A DNA stretch of 64,000 nucleotides, from positions 25,040,209-25,104,208 of the forward strand of contig NC_056033.1 in NCBI RefSeq assembly GCF_004379255.2, read 5' to 3'. The notes under the pieces are model-generated. The model did not search any database and had not been told where the DNA came from. It saw only the letters and a program-made list of their open reading frames with translations. The position numbers and the translations under genes were made by a program. The stretch is from Salvia splendens (lineage: Eukaryota > Streptophyta > Magnoliopsida > Lamiales > Lamiaceae). This document shows positions 23,474 through 34,600 of this stretch, piece by piece. Every line of letters starts with the position of its first letter. The first letter of the stretch is position 1.

Positions 23474-24370
23474 ATGTCATTCAATTCTCTTTCTGCAATT
23501 CTTAAAGAAAACAAACTCGAGGGCCAAAATTACATAAAATGGAAACAAAATTTGGACATCGTTCTCACAGCCGATGAGTACAAGTTTGTGCTCACTACTC
23601 CATGACCTCCTGTGCCAGCGGCCAATGCCGCGCAAGTAGTACGAGATACGCATAAACAGTGGCATAAGGCAAATGAGATGGCTAAGTGTTATATGTTGGC
23701 CTCCATGTCAACAGTGCTTAGACATCAGCATGCTGCCATGGCGACTGCTACCGAGATTATGCAAAATCTCACAAATCTTTTTGGTACTCAGAATCGAACG
23801 GCTAAGTCTCAAGCCTTTTGGAGTATCATGGCGAAGAATATGAAGGAAGGCACATCTGTGTGGGACCATGTCCTCGAGATGATGAGCCACCTCAATCAAA
23901 TTGAGGTTTTGGGAGGGACAATTGATCCCCAGTCCCAAGTTACTATGATCCTTCAAAGTCTACCCCCTAGCTTTCAGCAGTTCAAGCTCAACTTTGAGAT
24001 GAACAAAATGGACTACACCTTGGCTGAATTGTTGACTGAACTTCAGTCAGCATTGGATCTTATGGTCCAAGCTAAGGCGACGATGGTTAGTTTGACACAT
24101 CATTCCTCTGGCCCTAGGCCTGGCGCAGGAAAGAAGAAAGTGCCGAACCAGGTTGCCACTAAGGATGCTAAGGGAAAGAAGAAAAGGAAGGTAAACAAGA
24201 AACAAACAGGAAAATGCTTCAAGTGTGGACAAAAAGGGCATTAGAAGCCAAACTATCCTAGAAAGGGCAAGGCTACAGGTATGCACCAAGATCTAGTAGT
24301 CGAGTCATGTTTGGCTTCGACGTCTACTCATACTTGGGTTATTGACACATGAGCTACTGATCATATTTGT
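23474..24370 (+). pseudogene. Ty1/copia gag (UBN2 type) with in-frame stops
   Basis: From the ATG at 23474 a copia-type capsid frame runs as MSFNSLSAILKENKLEG, then NYIKWKQNLD, KQWHKANEMAKCYMLASM, and LFGTQNRTAKSQAFWSIM. A basic linker then leads to a zinc knuckle CFKCGQKGH. Three stops break it: TGA at 23603, TAG at 24242 where a Trp normally follows the knuckle His, and TGA near 24350 where WVIDT is followed by the position of the protease Gly. The last knuckle Cys is Tyr (NYP). The gag could no longer assemble particles. Confidence 0.8.
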
Positions 24371-24510
24371 TTTGATCCTGACTTAATGCAGGTGGCAAGG
24401 CGGCTATATGATCATGAAAAAACAAAAATAGAATTAGCACAGATTTTCATTTTGTTAGGGTTAAGTTTATTTTCAGCTTTTTTAAGGCATCATCTTCTTC
24501 AAAAAAAAAA

Positions 24511-24831
24511 TTTAGAAGAGTAAAGGTCAATTTTGGTCTTAAACATATGACCGAATTTTGTCCAAATCATTCACTTTTTGAAAAACAGGTCCATAACAAA
24601 TGAAATCCTTGTCGGAGTGGTCCTTTTTTTATGGTTCTGTAAAAAAAACTAACGGTCATGCCACTGTGCAATTAGCGTTGACTGTTAGTTTATTGACGGA
24701 ACCGTCAAAAGAGGACTACTTCATTGACATTTTCATTTGTTATGGTCATGTTTTTCAAAAAGTGGATGTGTTGGACCAAATTTGCATTTTGGTCATGTTT
24801 AGAACCAAAATTGACATTTACTCTTTTTAGA
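24511..24831. mobile_element. Foldback element with about 40-bp inverted ends
   Basis: The left end AAGAGTAAAGGTCAATTTTGG is inverted at the right as CCAAAATTGACATTTACTCTT, with extension to 'aaacatatgacc / ggtcatgttt'. A partial relative lies at 24.90-25.07 kb. There is no coding content. Confidence 0.65.
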
Positions 24832-25073
24832 ATAATAGAAGTACTATATTAATTTTAAAAGAATTATAAAAATCTAATCTAAAAACCTAATCTGGTCAAA
24901 ATTAACTAAACAGTTGTTGACTGTTAGTTTTACACGGCACCGTCCAAAAAGGACTATATTTGGCTTGTTTTCAACTGTGTTGGACCAAATAATTCAAAAG
25001 ATAATGTCCAGGACCAAAATCGTAAAATCGTCATATGTCCTGGACCAAAATCGTAAAATCAAGGACTGATATT

Positions 25074-26507
25074 TGATGCACTTTTTATTAGCACTATAAA
25101 TACCTACAATTATACAGAGTAGGAATAGTATAGCTAAAGGTTAGTACCGGATATCGATCACGGGGAAAGCAAACACAAATTGTCTATCTTCTACTAAAAC
25201 TCAATTACTATTTGGAAAACCGAAAGATTTGGAGATTTTTGAAAACAAAGAACTTAGAAAGCAAAGAAACAACTAATTGCAAATAAATCACGGAGATAAA
25301 AGTGTAGAGATAAGGGAATTCCAGGGATGTGCTTTCACAATTATGGTTATACAAATTCCAGCTACAACACCCTAGCACAGTTCTTATTTTGATAGAACGA
25401 GTCGCCTAGTTTATGCTCATGCGATGTAAACGTTGATTACAAACATTAGGGTTGTCAATCTTAAATACGTAACTCCTAGAAGCTCCTAAGACCCTTATAA
25501 AGTCTTCACTCTCAATTAACAGTGTCGTTTTAAAGGAAGCTAATTGTAGTGTCTATTAAGTGGATCTAACTTGCCAACCTCCTCTCACGATTATATAGCA
25601 AGTTATATTAAATCATCATTAAATGTGTCACTCAAACGTGAAGTATTATGGAACAACTTAAGGAAGAAACAAAGTAAGAACAAATGAATGTTAAATAGAA
25701 ATAGGAATTGTATAAACTAATAAAAGTTACTAACACATCCCTAGAATACTATGAATTTAGTTACACATGATAGAATAAGCTAAAAACATAGATTGAAGGG
25801 AAGACAATGAAAACATAAGAACTAAAGCAATAAAACCCAAAGGTTGAATCCTTGTAGCCTTGATGATCTTGAATCCTTCTTTAACTCCTTGCACAATGAA
25901 GCACTCTAACTTTTGAACTCTGGAAGTATTTGGCAAAGAGAAGATCTATTTTTGATGAAGCTTTGGGGGCTATTTATAGGGAAGAAATCGCCTCTTCTCA
26001 TATAAGGAAAATGGTTGCAAAATATGGTAAATCTTGCAAAATATAAGGAAGAAATCGCCCCTTCTCATTTTGAAAATGGTTTCGAAATATGGTCCGAGGC
26101 TTCTGACCTTTGGCTGGAGGTCGCTGCACTTGTTTCAGCAGTCGCCATCCATCATCCCATAACTCTCTGGACTCTCGGTAGCGGTCGCCACGCATTCTCC
26201 AGCGGTCGTTGGGCGTTCTTGACTTCATGCACAACTTTCCCGGAGCGGGCCGCTACTGGTTTAGCGGTCGTTGGGCGCCATCGGTCGCTGTCAATGTTGC
26301 AGTGGACCGCTGGACATGCAGAACAACTCCAAATTTCCAACTTTGCGTTTTGACTCTTTTTTTAGACTCAAATATGCACATTTCTAACAAAACATGTCAA
26401 AATACTAAAATAGATAAAATATACTAATAATGGACATGTAATGCAACTTTGACATTAAAAACGGACCAAAAGATGGCCTTAAAACCGTGCAAAATCCGAG
26501 CGTATCA
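25074..26507. mobile_element. Solo LTR with exact 5-bp target duplication
   Basis: The block begins TGATGCAC and ends GCGTATCA, the TG...CA form of an LTR, and is flanked by perfect ATATT direct repeats (25069-25073, 26508-26512). It has no coding frame of note and no partner LTR. It is best read as the product of LTR-LTR recombination that removed the internal region. Around 25980-26110 it contains a direct repeat of 'aggaagaaatcgcc'. The family is unknown. Confidence 0.8.
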
Positions 26508-26512
26508 ATATT

Positions 26513-27248
26513 TCAGTTACTTAATTTTTGAAATTGATCCAGATTTTATTTTACTATAATTGGTTTAGGCAGGGTAAATAGTCATTCAACAAATGAAATT
26601 AGGGCTAAAACTTGAATTCCTCTCTCATTTCTCCTTCTGCCCGCCATCGCTCGATTCTTCTCGTCTTCTCTAAACCTCAAATTCTTACTCAACGCCGATT
26701 CATCTCCGTCGTCGCCGTCGCCTCACTCCGTTGTCGTCCAAGTCCAGTTCTCTCATTCCAACTGTCGCATTCCTTCGTCGAACAAACAAATTCAAACTAG
26801 AAAGATTTTTCAAATTGTAAGTTGTCCTATATATTTAGAATTCATTTCCGATTAACATTTCTTCAACTTATTTGTATTTTATTTTTTTCGTATGTTTTGA
26901 ACGTCAGAAGAAAAATGCAACCGGAGGTTCCGGCCGTATACTCCAAGGCTCCGACCGTGAGTCATTCCTACTTTTCCTTTATTTTAATCTACAATATTTA
27001 TGTGTATAAAATGTGATTTATACTGTTTAATTGAAAAAACGGATTCTTTGTTTATAGTGATGTATGTTTTATTTATAGTGAAATATGTAAGTTGATCTAG
27101 TAGTATATCTTTGTTTATGGTGAACCAGTAATATATTGTGCGTGAAGTAAATTGTGTTTGCAGTGATCTACTATTAATCACTTACAGTGAAGTATTTAAC
27201 ATTTACAATGAATCAATTATGATTATAGTAAAGTATATGATGCATATA
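26513..27248 (+). other. Background DNA, possible gene 5' end
   Basis: From about 26590 a CT-rich, leader-like stretch is followed at 26914 by a short frame MQPEVPAVYSKAPT that meets a GTGAGT donor-like site. This could be the first coding exon of an unrecognised gene, with RT1 later landing in its intron, but no further exon can be linked. From about 27030 a degenerate 'tatagtgaagtatat' repeat begins. Confidence 0.3.
27030..27248. repeat. Degenerate 'tagtgaagtata' repeat, left part
   Basis: Loose repeats of a word like TATAGTGAAGTATAT fill this stretch. The same repeat resumes at 37911 beyond RT1, which shows the element landed inside the array. Confidence 0.65.
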
Positions 27249-27253
27249 GTGTT

Positions 27254-27872
27254 TGATGGATCCGCGAATTTTTGATGTTAGCAAATGCTGGTAGAGAATG
27301 AAAATGCAGACACAAGGAATTTACGTGGTTCGATTTACTGAAGTAAATCTACGTCCACGGGAAGAAGGGAGGGCAAGATTGTATTGCTTGATCTGTTTTC
27401 TACAGCTTACAAATACAAACTTGCTATTTGCTATATGGTATTTTATCTCTAGAGAGCTTAACCTTCTCATATCAGATCTAAGTTCTATTTATATCTTGGA
27501 CTAAGATCGTGGCTTGCATCACCACCCTAAGTCGTGGATGTCGTGTAGGTCATGGCCTAAGATCGTGGATGTAGCGTAGGTCATGGCCTACGATCGTGGC
27601 CTGAGTTGACACCATGTGGTAGTGGGTGTGTTGGACATCCTGTATGGGTCCACTAACTCCTTGTTCGGTCGAATACTGAGACCGAACTGCTTTGGTTGCC
27701 GATCTGAGAGTAGAGCTTGATGCCGACCTGAGAGCAGAGCTTGATTGGTTGGCTTTTACCGAGCTGTAGGCTGAGGCCGAACTCTTTGGTAATGCCGAAC
27801 TCATACTCTTCCTTGGGCTTTGGGCTGATGGGTCGTCATTGCTGTTGGGCTTGTTTAGTACGCACCCCATCA
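27254..27872 (-). repeat. RT1 3' LTR (element orientation)
   Basis: It is 619 bp with TGAT...ATCA termini. On the minus strand ATATAAATAG, a TATA-box candidate, lies at about 27484-27495. It lacks the 122-bp duplication present in the other LTR. Confidence 0.92.
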
Positions 27873-27891
27873 CTACCCCCCCCCGAAAAGC
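27873..27891 (-). promoter_or_regulatory. RT1 polypurine tract
   Basis: On the minus strand the sequence just inside the LTR reads CTTTTCGGGGGGGGGTAG, a purine run directly abutting the 3' LTR as needed for plus-strand priming. RT2 has the same tract at 53046-53062. Confidence 0.75.
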
Positions 27892-28225
27892 GAAGTGAAT
27901 CACTTCGGCGAAGCGAGTCACTTCGGCATTCTGGAAAAGGGTACGGGGGAGGCTGAAGTCAGGGGACGTGCCCTGCGCGTGACTGCATTAAATGCGGCAT
28001 TAAATGCGACAGTAAAATCCGGCCGTCGAATCCTGAAAAGGTGGGATATGAAACGGTGCGATGATTTGAAATCTTTTCCAAATCTGATAAATACCGCCTT
28101 TCTTCATCATTTGAACACCTTTGCTATTGGCTTCTTCTGCACTCTCTATCTTTTGCGTGAAAAATTTCCTTCCGCTTTCAAAAATTTCCTCAGGATTTCT
28201 TCAAACTTTCAAAAGAGTAAGAACC

Positions 28226-31073
28226 ATGTCTGCTTCTTCTTCGTCTGAGTCTGGTAGCGGTAGAAAAGGGGGTAAGGGGTCTTCTAGCCGGAAAGAATCC
28301 GGGGAGAAGACCGTAGAGTATTTTCACAGTATCTTGAGCAAGGAAACTGTGATATCCCTTTACGAAAAATACTCTTTTCCTGGGGGGAAGGCGGTGGTTC
28401 CCGACGATGATCATAGGGCTAACGACCCGCCGGAGGGTTATGCCACCGTTTACGAAGCCTGCTTAGAATGCGGGCTTCGTTTCCCTCTTCCCCCACCTTT
28501 TGTAGAGCTTCTTGATTTTTTTCAACTCCCTTTAGGTCAGGTGACTCCGAATTCTTGGAGGCACTTGTCGGCTTTTGCTGCCGAACTCCGTAGGTTAGAT
28601 AAGGATCTGTCTCTGCGGGCAATCCTTAATTTTTTCCAATTTAAAAGGAAGGGATCTTGGTTTTACTTGATCCCCTTACAGCCTTTTAGGGCATTCTGCA
28701 AAACCAAGTGGCCGAAATGGCAAAACCGCTTCTTTTTTTATAATAGGACAGCGGCTCCGGGCTTCCCCTGGAGAGGGCCGAAGTCCGTGATTCCTCACCC
28801 TCGGTTAGAACCATTGGCCGAGCTCGATGACGAGCTCAACAAGATTCCCATAGTTAGGAAACAATACACGGAGTCTGAGCTCGTCAAGGGCGACGTCGTG
28901 TTCGACATCTCGTCTTCGGACGAAGAGGCCGAGGGTGAGGATTTCTCTTTACCTTTATGTTCTACTGCTTTAACGAAGAAAACTAACCTTGCTTTCTTGC
29001 TTTTTGGCAGTGTTCATGCTGAACAAGGCTACCCGAAAATCTTCGGAGTCCAAGGAGCCGGAGAGGCCGAAAACCACCAGCTCGGCGTCTGATGCCGAGA
29101 GGACTCCGAAAAGGCAAAAAACCTCTTCGGATCCGAAGAAGCCGGAGTCAACTTCGGCAAAGGGGAGGGGGAAGGCCCAGAAGCCCCCGAGAGCGCCAGA
29201 GAAAGACGTGGTCTTGGCGCCTCCTTCGGAACATATCTGTGAGCCGTTTTTATGGCCCACGGACTTCGCCGAGGTGAATTCTCTTCTTGATTTTCTGGCC
29301 TTGCTTTTTTCCTGTATTTTTTGTGGTCCCTTTGTTGACTTTTTTCTTTATTCATTTTCAGAGGAACGATATGCTCTCCAAGCTCGTTGCCGTCGAACTC
29401 TCCAAAGCGTCCAATGACTATGCTGAGATGCAGAGGAAGTTGGCGGCTGCTTGTCATCGGGCCGAACAGGCTGAGGCTAACTTTGAGAAGGCCAGAGCTG
29501 CTAGGATTTCGGCCCAGGATGAAGCTCAGTTTGCCAAAAACCAGCTCGTCATCCAGCGGGAGCAGACGAAACGGAGGGACGCTGCTGCCGTGGTTGCCCA
29601 AGGGGAGGCTCTCCGTGTTTACACGGAGAAACTCTTTTTGAGCAGCCAGTTCTCGGCCTTTGTCGGTAGCCTGGTAAGGCTAATTGCCGATAAGGGCGAG
29701 CAGGGGGCCGACGTCGTGCTGCCTCTGTACAGCCGAGAGATAGCAGCTCGGCTTCAGAATCTGCCGCTCCTTGAGGAGCTCGCTTCATCTTCGGTCCTGC
29801 TTTCTGCAGACCGAGTCCGGAGTTGTCGAGCTGATCGGGACGAGAACCTGGAGGCTATCTTTGCCTCCGTGGGACCCGTTTCACCCGCTTCGACTTACCA
29901 CGGAGAGGGTGAGGCCGAGCCGCTGGAGCGGGAGGCCGAAGTCGATCAGGCCGGGCATCCGGAGAAGGAAGCCGATCAGGAGGCGGAGGCGAGGCCGGCA
30001 GGAGGCGAGGCTGAGGCTGAGGTAGCCCAGGAGAAAGAAGCTGTACCAGACCGAGGAGCCGGAGACGAAGCTGGCGGAGTATGATTTCGTCTCCCTTCTC
30101 TTAGTCTAGTTTCTTCCTTGTAAAATGGCCTTGAAGCCCTAGTGTAAAAAATTTTCCTTGTGAATGAAAAATTCTCTACACTTGTCTTCGTATAGCTTTT
30201 CGTACTCGCCTTTATTCCTGTTGTATTTTACTATCTGCTCGGTACAGCTGCCGAACTAATATAGCTGCTTTGTACCCAAGGAGATGGAGATACTTCACTG
30301 GAAACGGCTGTACTCTTCGGCTTTGGACGAAGCTGAGAGAAGAGCTATAGCCGATCAGACGAAGAATGACGAGCTTCTGGCTCGTTTAGTGAAGCTGGAT
30401 GCCGATATCAAGGACTTAGAGTCCGATAAGAAAGATCTGGAGGCCGAGCTGAATACGGCCATTGCTGAGAGGACTGCGTATGAGGATTACATCCGTGTGC
30501 GCGGGGGAATGACCATATCAGATGTTCAGAGTCGAGTTGACGAACTGTGGGAGGAATATCATGTACTCCGTATGAACAATGTGCTGGAGAGCCCGGCTTG
30601 CCAACAAGTTGTGACATCACTGCGGCGTTGGGCTTCTCGGTACAACATTGTTCTTTCTCGGCGCCCCCTCCATAGAAAGATTCCTTCGGCATATCGCGCC
30701 AACAGATGCTCGCACTCCAGATCAAACCTCTGGTTCCCTTGTTCAAAATCCTACTCCCAGCCAACAACGAACTCCGGAACAGCCGGAAACGTCAAGACGA
30801 GAACGGGCTCAGGAGCAACCGGAATCGTCAAGACAGGGACGGACTGAAATTCGCCGAGGAGTTGTGACTATGAGCGAGCAAGATCAGCAGATGCTTATTG
30901 CAGAGACTCTTCATCGCCGAGGTGTTAGGACTTCTCGGGCTCGGGGAAGAGGCGTTGGGTCGAGGATAGCATCTCGTCGACCTGCTTATTCTTCATCTGC
31001 TCGGAACAACCGAACTCGGCTTCCAGAGGATTTTGCAGATAGGTGGCTTAACTTCAGCAACCCTGGACAGTAG
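28226..31073 (+). CDS. RT1 antisense spliced gene, Transposase_28-like domain with coiled coils
   Basis: This gene runs opposite to gag-pol, between integrase and the 3' LTR. The predicted exons are 28226-28934, 29011-29273 and 29362-30078 or to the stop at 30084. A fourth exon from 30281 keeps frame through a GT-AG intron at 30079-30280. Exon 1 starts Ser-rich (MSASSSSESG) and contains LRFPLPPPFVELLDFFQL and TPNSWRHLSAF, the signature of the 'putative gypsy type transposon' domain (Transposase_28). Exon 2 is basic and Ser/Pro-rich. Exons 3 and 4 are rich in Ala, Glu and Arg and predict long coiled coils. The exon 4 frame shifts near 30650, and the continuing frame ends at 31073. Extra antisense ORFs are known in Tat-lineage elements; their function is unknown. 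The 3' structure is uncertain. Confidence 0.65.
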
Positions 31074-31208
31074 AATAGTCCTTTGTAATAGCGTAACGCC
31101 ATTTTGTAGGGTAGCGGAGTTGTATGCCGAACAAGATTTGAAAAATGAAATTTTGTTTTCGCTTCTAACACTGTATTTACAGCTTAGCGAAAAAATTTCA
31201 TCGTACTT

Positions 31209-31677
31209 GTCCTCGGTCTTATGAAGTAAACTTCTTTGACCGGACTTGGTCCTTGGTCTTATGAAGTAAACTTCTTTGACCGGACTCGTCTTTGGTCTGA
31301 TGAAATAAACATCTTTGACCGGACTCGTCTTTGGTCTGATGAAACAAACATCTTTGACCGGACTCGTCTTTGGTCTGATGAAATAAACATCTTTGACCGG
31401 ACTCGTCTTTGGTCTGATGAAATAAACATCTTTGACCGGACTTTGTTCTTGGTCTGATGAAATAAACATCTTTGACCGGACTCGTCTTTGGTCTGATGAA
31501 ATAAACATCTTTGACCGGACTCGTCTTTGGTCCGATGAAATAAACATCTTTGACCGGACTTGGTTTGTGGTCTGATGAAATAAACATCTTTGACCGGACT
31601 CGTCTTTGGTCTGATGAAATAAACATCTTTGACCGGACTCGTCTTTGGTCCGATGAAATAAACATCTTTGACCGGAC
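31209..31677. repeat. 39-bp tandem array, 12 copies (RT1)
   Basis: Units of 39 bp, typified by GTCTGATGAAATAAACATC then TTTGACCGGACTC, repeat about 12 times with few differences. Because 39 is a multiple of three, open frames run through the array on both strands, including 13-residue repeats of the MFISSDQRRVRSK type. I treat these as by-products. It lies between the end of integrase and the antisense gene. RT2 retains three units. Confidence 0.92.
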
Positions 31678-31686
31678 TTTTGTCTC

Positions 31687-34600
31687 TTACAAGTGGAACT
31701 TCTTGAGGTTGGAGATGTGCCATGTTCGGGGTACTTGTTCTCCTGACATGTGAGTCAATTTATAAGACCCTTTGCCGAGGACTTCTGACACCCGATACGG
31801 ACCCTCCCATGTGGGTTCGAGTTTGCCCAGCTTTTCTGCTCGGCTTACTTCGTTGTTTCTCAAGACGAGATCTCCCACTTGAAATTGAAGCTTTTTCACC
31901 CTTTGGTTATAATACCGGGCTACTTGCTCCTTATACTTGGCTGCTTTTATGCACGCCAATTCTCTTCTTTCTTCGGCGAGATCTAGTTCTGCTCTCAGTC
32001 CGTCGTCATTCATTTCTGAGGAGAAATTTAGAGTTCGGGGACTGGGTACGCCGATCTCCACCGGAATTACGGCTTCAGTGCCGTACACCAGACTATACGG
32101 AGTTTCACCGTTGGAGGTTTTGGGTGTAGTTCGGTAGGACCATAGGACTTGAGGGAGATTTTCTACCCATTGTCCTTTGGCTTGTTCTAACCGAGCTTTT
32201 AACCCTTTCACCAGAATCCGGTTCGTTACTTCCGTTTGTCCGTTTGCTTGGGGATGGGAGACCGAAGTGAACCGCTGTTGAATGTTCAGCTCTTGGCACC
32301 AATTCTTGAACGTCTTGTCGGTGAACTGAGTCCCATTATCCGAGATGAGGATGTGGGGTATGCCAAATCGGCACACTATGTTCTTCCAGACGAAGTCCAA
32401 TGCCTTTGAGCTCGTTATCGTAGCTAATGGTTCAGCCTCCACCCACTTCGTGAAGTAGTCCACGGCAACGATAAGGAATTTCATTTGCCGAGGAGCTTGA
32501 GGAAGTGGTCCCACTATGTCTATGCCCCATTGCATGAAAGGCCAAGGGCTTTGCATAGTGTATAGATCGGTCTGCGGCATCCTTGGGACATTTGCATGAA
32601 TTTGGCACTTCGTACACTTCTTGACGAGCTGAACTGCCTCTTGTACCATGGTTGGCCAATAATATCCCCATCTCAGAACTTTTTTAGCTAAAGCTCTGGC
32701 TCCGATGTGGCTACCGCACGATCCTTCATGAACTTCTCTGAAGATGTAGTCCGTCTCTTCTGGTCCTACGCACCGCAATAACGGCTGGAGGTAAGACTTT
32801 CTAAAGAGGATCCCTTCATGAAGTTCGTACCGAAGTGCTCGGCACGTGATCTTCCGAGCTTCTCTCTTATCCTTGGGCAATTGTCCTTGATCCAGATACT
32901 GCAAGATCGGCGTCATCCAGTTCGGCGAGCTGGATACTGAATGTACCTCGGCTTCATCAATGCTTCGATGCATTAATTCTTCCGCCTTTGAGCTCGGATC
33001 TGAGGCCAACTTACTTAAGGCATCTGCTCGGCTATTTTCCGCTCTGGGGATGCGGATTATCCGAAAATAGGAGAAACTTCGGCTGATGCTTTGCGCTTTG
33101 TCCAAATACTTCTTCATTCTCTCGTCACGAGCTTCACTTGTACCCAACATGTGATTTACTATGACTTGTGAATCACAATGGACTTTGAGAGATTTGACGA
33201 GCAGACTTTGCGCTAACTGGAGTCCGGCCAGGAGGGCTTCGTACTCGGCTTCATTATTAGTAGTGGGGAATAGGAAACGAAGTGAGTAGGTTACCTCGTG
33301 TCCGTCGGGAGCGACAAGTAAAATACCAGCTCCACTTCCCATCTTGTTTGAAGCTCCATCTACGAATCCGCTCCAGCAGTCCGGCGGCTCTACTTCGGAT
33401 TCCAAGGGCTGTGCTAGTTCGGCATTGGCAGAATTCTTCTGTTCGGCAATAACAGGAATTGCTTGATCGAACTTCGCTTCTGCAAGAAAATCTGCCAAGG
33501 CTTGTCCCTTGATGGCTTTCCGAGGTAGATATTCAATTGTGTGCTCTCCCAACTCTATAGCCCACTTGGCGATTCTGCCTGATGCTTCTGGCTTGGTCAA
33601 AACTTGCCGAAGAGGTAGATCGGTTAAGACGCATACCTTGTGAGCATAGAAGTATGGCCGCAGTCTCCTTGCTGCATTTACTAACGCCAGAGCAATTTTT
33701 TCCAGAGGTTGATACCTTGTTTCTGGACCTCTTAATGCTCGGCTTGTAAAGTAGATGGGAAACTGCTTTAGGCCTTCTTCTCGTACAAGCACCGCGCTGA
33801 TGGTTTGATCCGATGCCGCTAAGTATAAGAATAGTACTTCGGCTTCGGCTGGAGCAGAGAGAATAGGAAGCTCGGCTAGATAACTTTTGAGCTCGTCAAA
33901 GGCCTTTTTCTGCTCGGCTCCCCACTCGAACTTTGGTGCCTTTTTCAACACCTTGAAGAACGGCAGTTGCTTTTCGGCTGCTTGGGAAAGGAATCGACTC
34001 AGTGCGGCTAGACATCCGGTTAGCCTTTGCACGTCATGTATGGACTTCGGCATTGCCATGTTCTGAACGACTTGAACTTTTGAGGGGTTTGCCTTGAGTC
34101 CGTCTTTTGAAACCCAACAACCCAGAAACTTTCCCGAATCTACCAAAAAGGTACACTTTTGGGGATTAAGTTTGAGGTTGGCTTTCTTGAGCACGTTGAG
34201 AGTGGACTTGAGGTTGTGCTCGTACTCCGAGGTGCTTTTGCTCTTGACGACTATATCGTCAACATACACTTCGACCTCCTTTCCAATCAGGTGCCGAAAA
34301 AGCTTGTCTACCATCCTTTGATAAGTGGCTCCGGCATTCTTTAAACCGAATGGCATCTTTTTATAAGCGAAAATGCCGAAATCAGTAATGAAGGCTGTCT
34401 TTGAAGCGTCAATCTCATCCATTAAAACCTGATGGTATCCTTTGTATAGATCAAGAAAACAAAAAATTTCAAAGCCTATCAGAGCTTCTACTTTTTTATC
34501 TATGTTCGGAAGGGGATAGCAATCTTTGGGACAGTGCTTATTTAGATCGGTGAAATCTATGCACATCCGCCATCCTCCTTCCTTTTTCTTGATCATGACA

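Larger units (their letters stand above)
21380..24370 (+). mobile_element. Internal part of the copia element, truncated after gag
   Basis: A long leader (21.4-23.47 kb) precedes a broken gag. The part at 21.54-22.02 kb is GC-rich and repeats a 'gctggccgaga' word several times. A Tourist-like MITE has inserted at 22533. After the gag only the first protease residues remain (about 24335-24370), then unrelated sequence. Protease, integrase, RT and the 3' LTR are missing, so the element is a 5' remnant. Confidence 0.7.

Noticed and set aside
31209..31677. Regular 39-bp repeats that look CRISPR-like
   Set aside because: Units are directly adjacent with no unique spacers, lie inside a plant retrotransposon, and no cas genes exist. 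It is a minisatellite.
30993..31723. Minus-strand frames of about 150-180 residues with MFISSDQRRVRSK repeats
   Set aside because: They are produced by reading the 39-bp array in several frames. The unit length is a multiple of three, so any stop-free frame extends across all copies.
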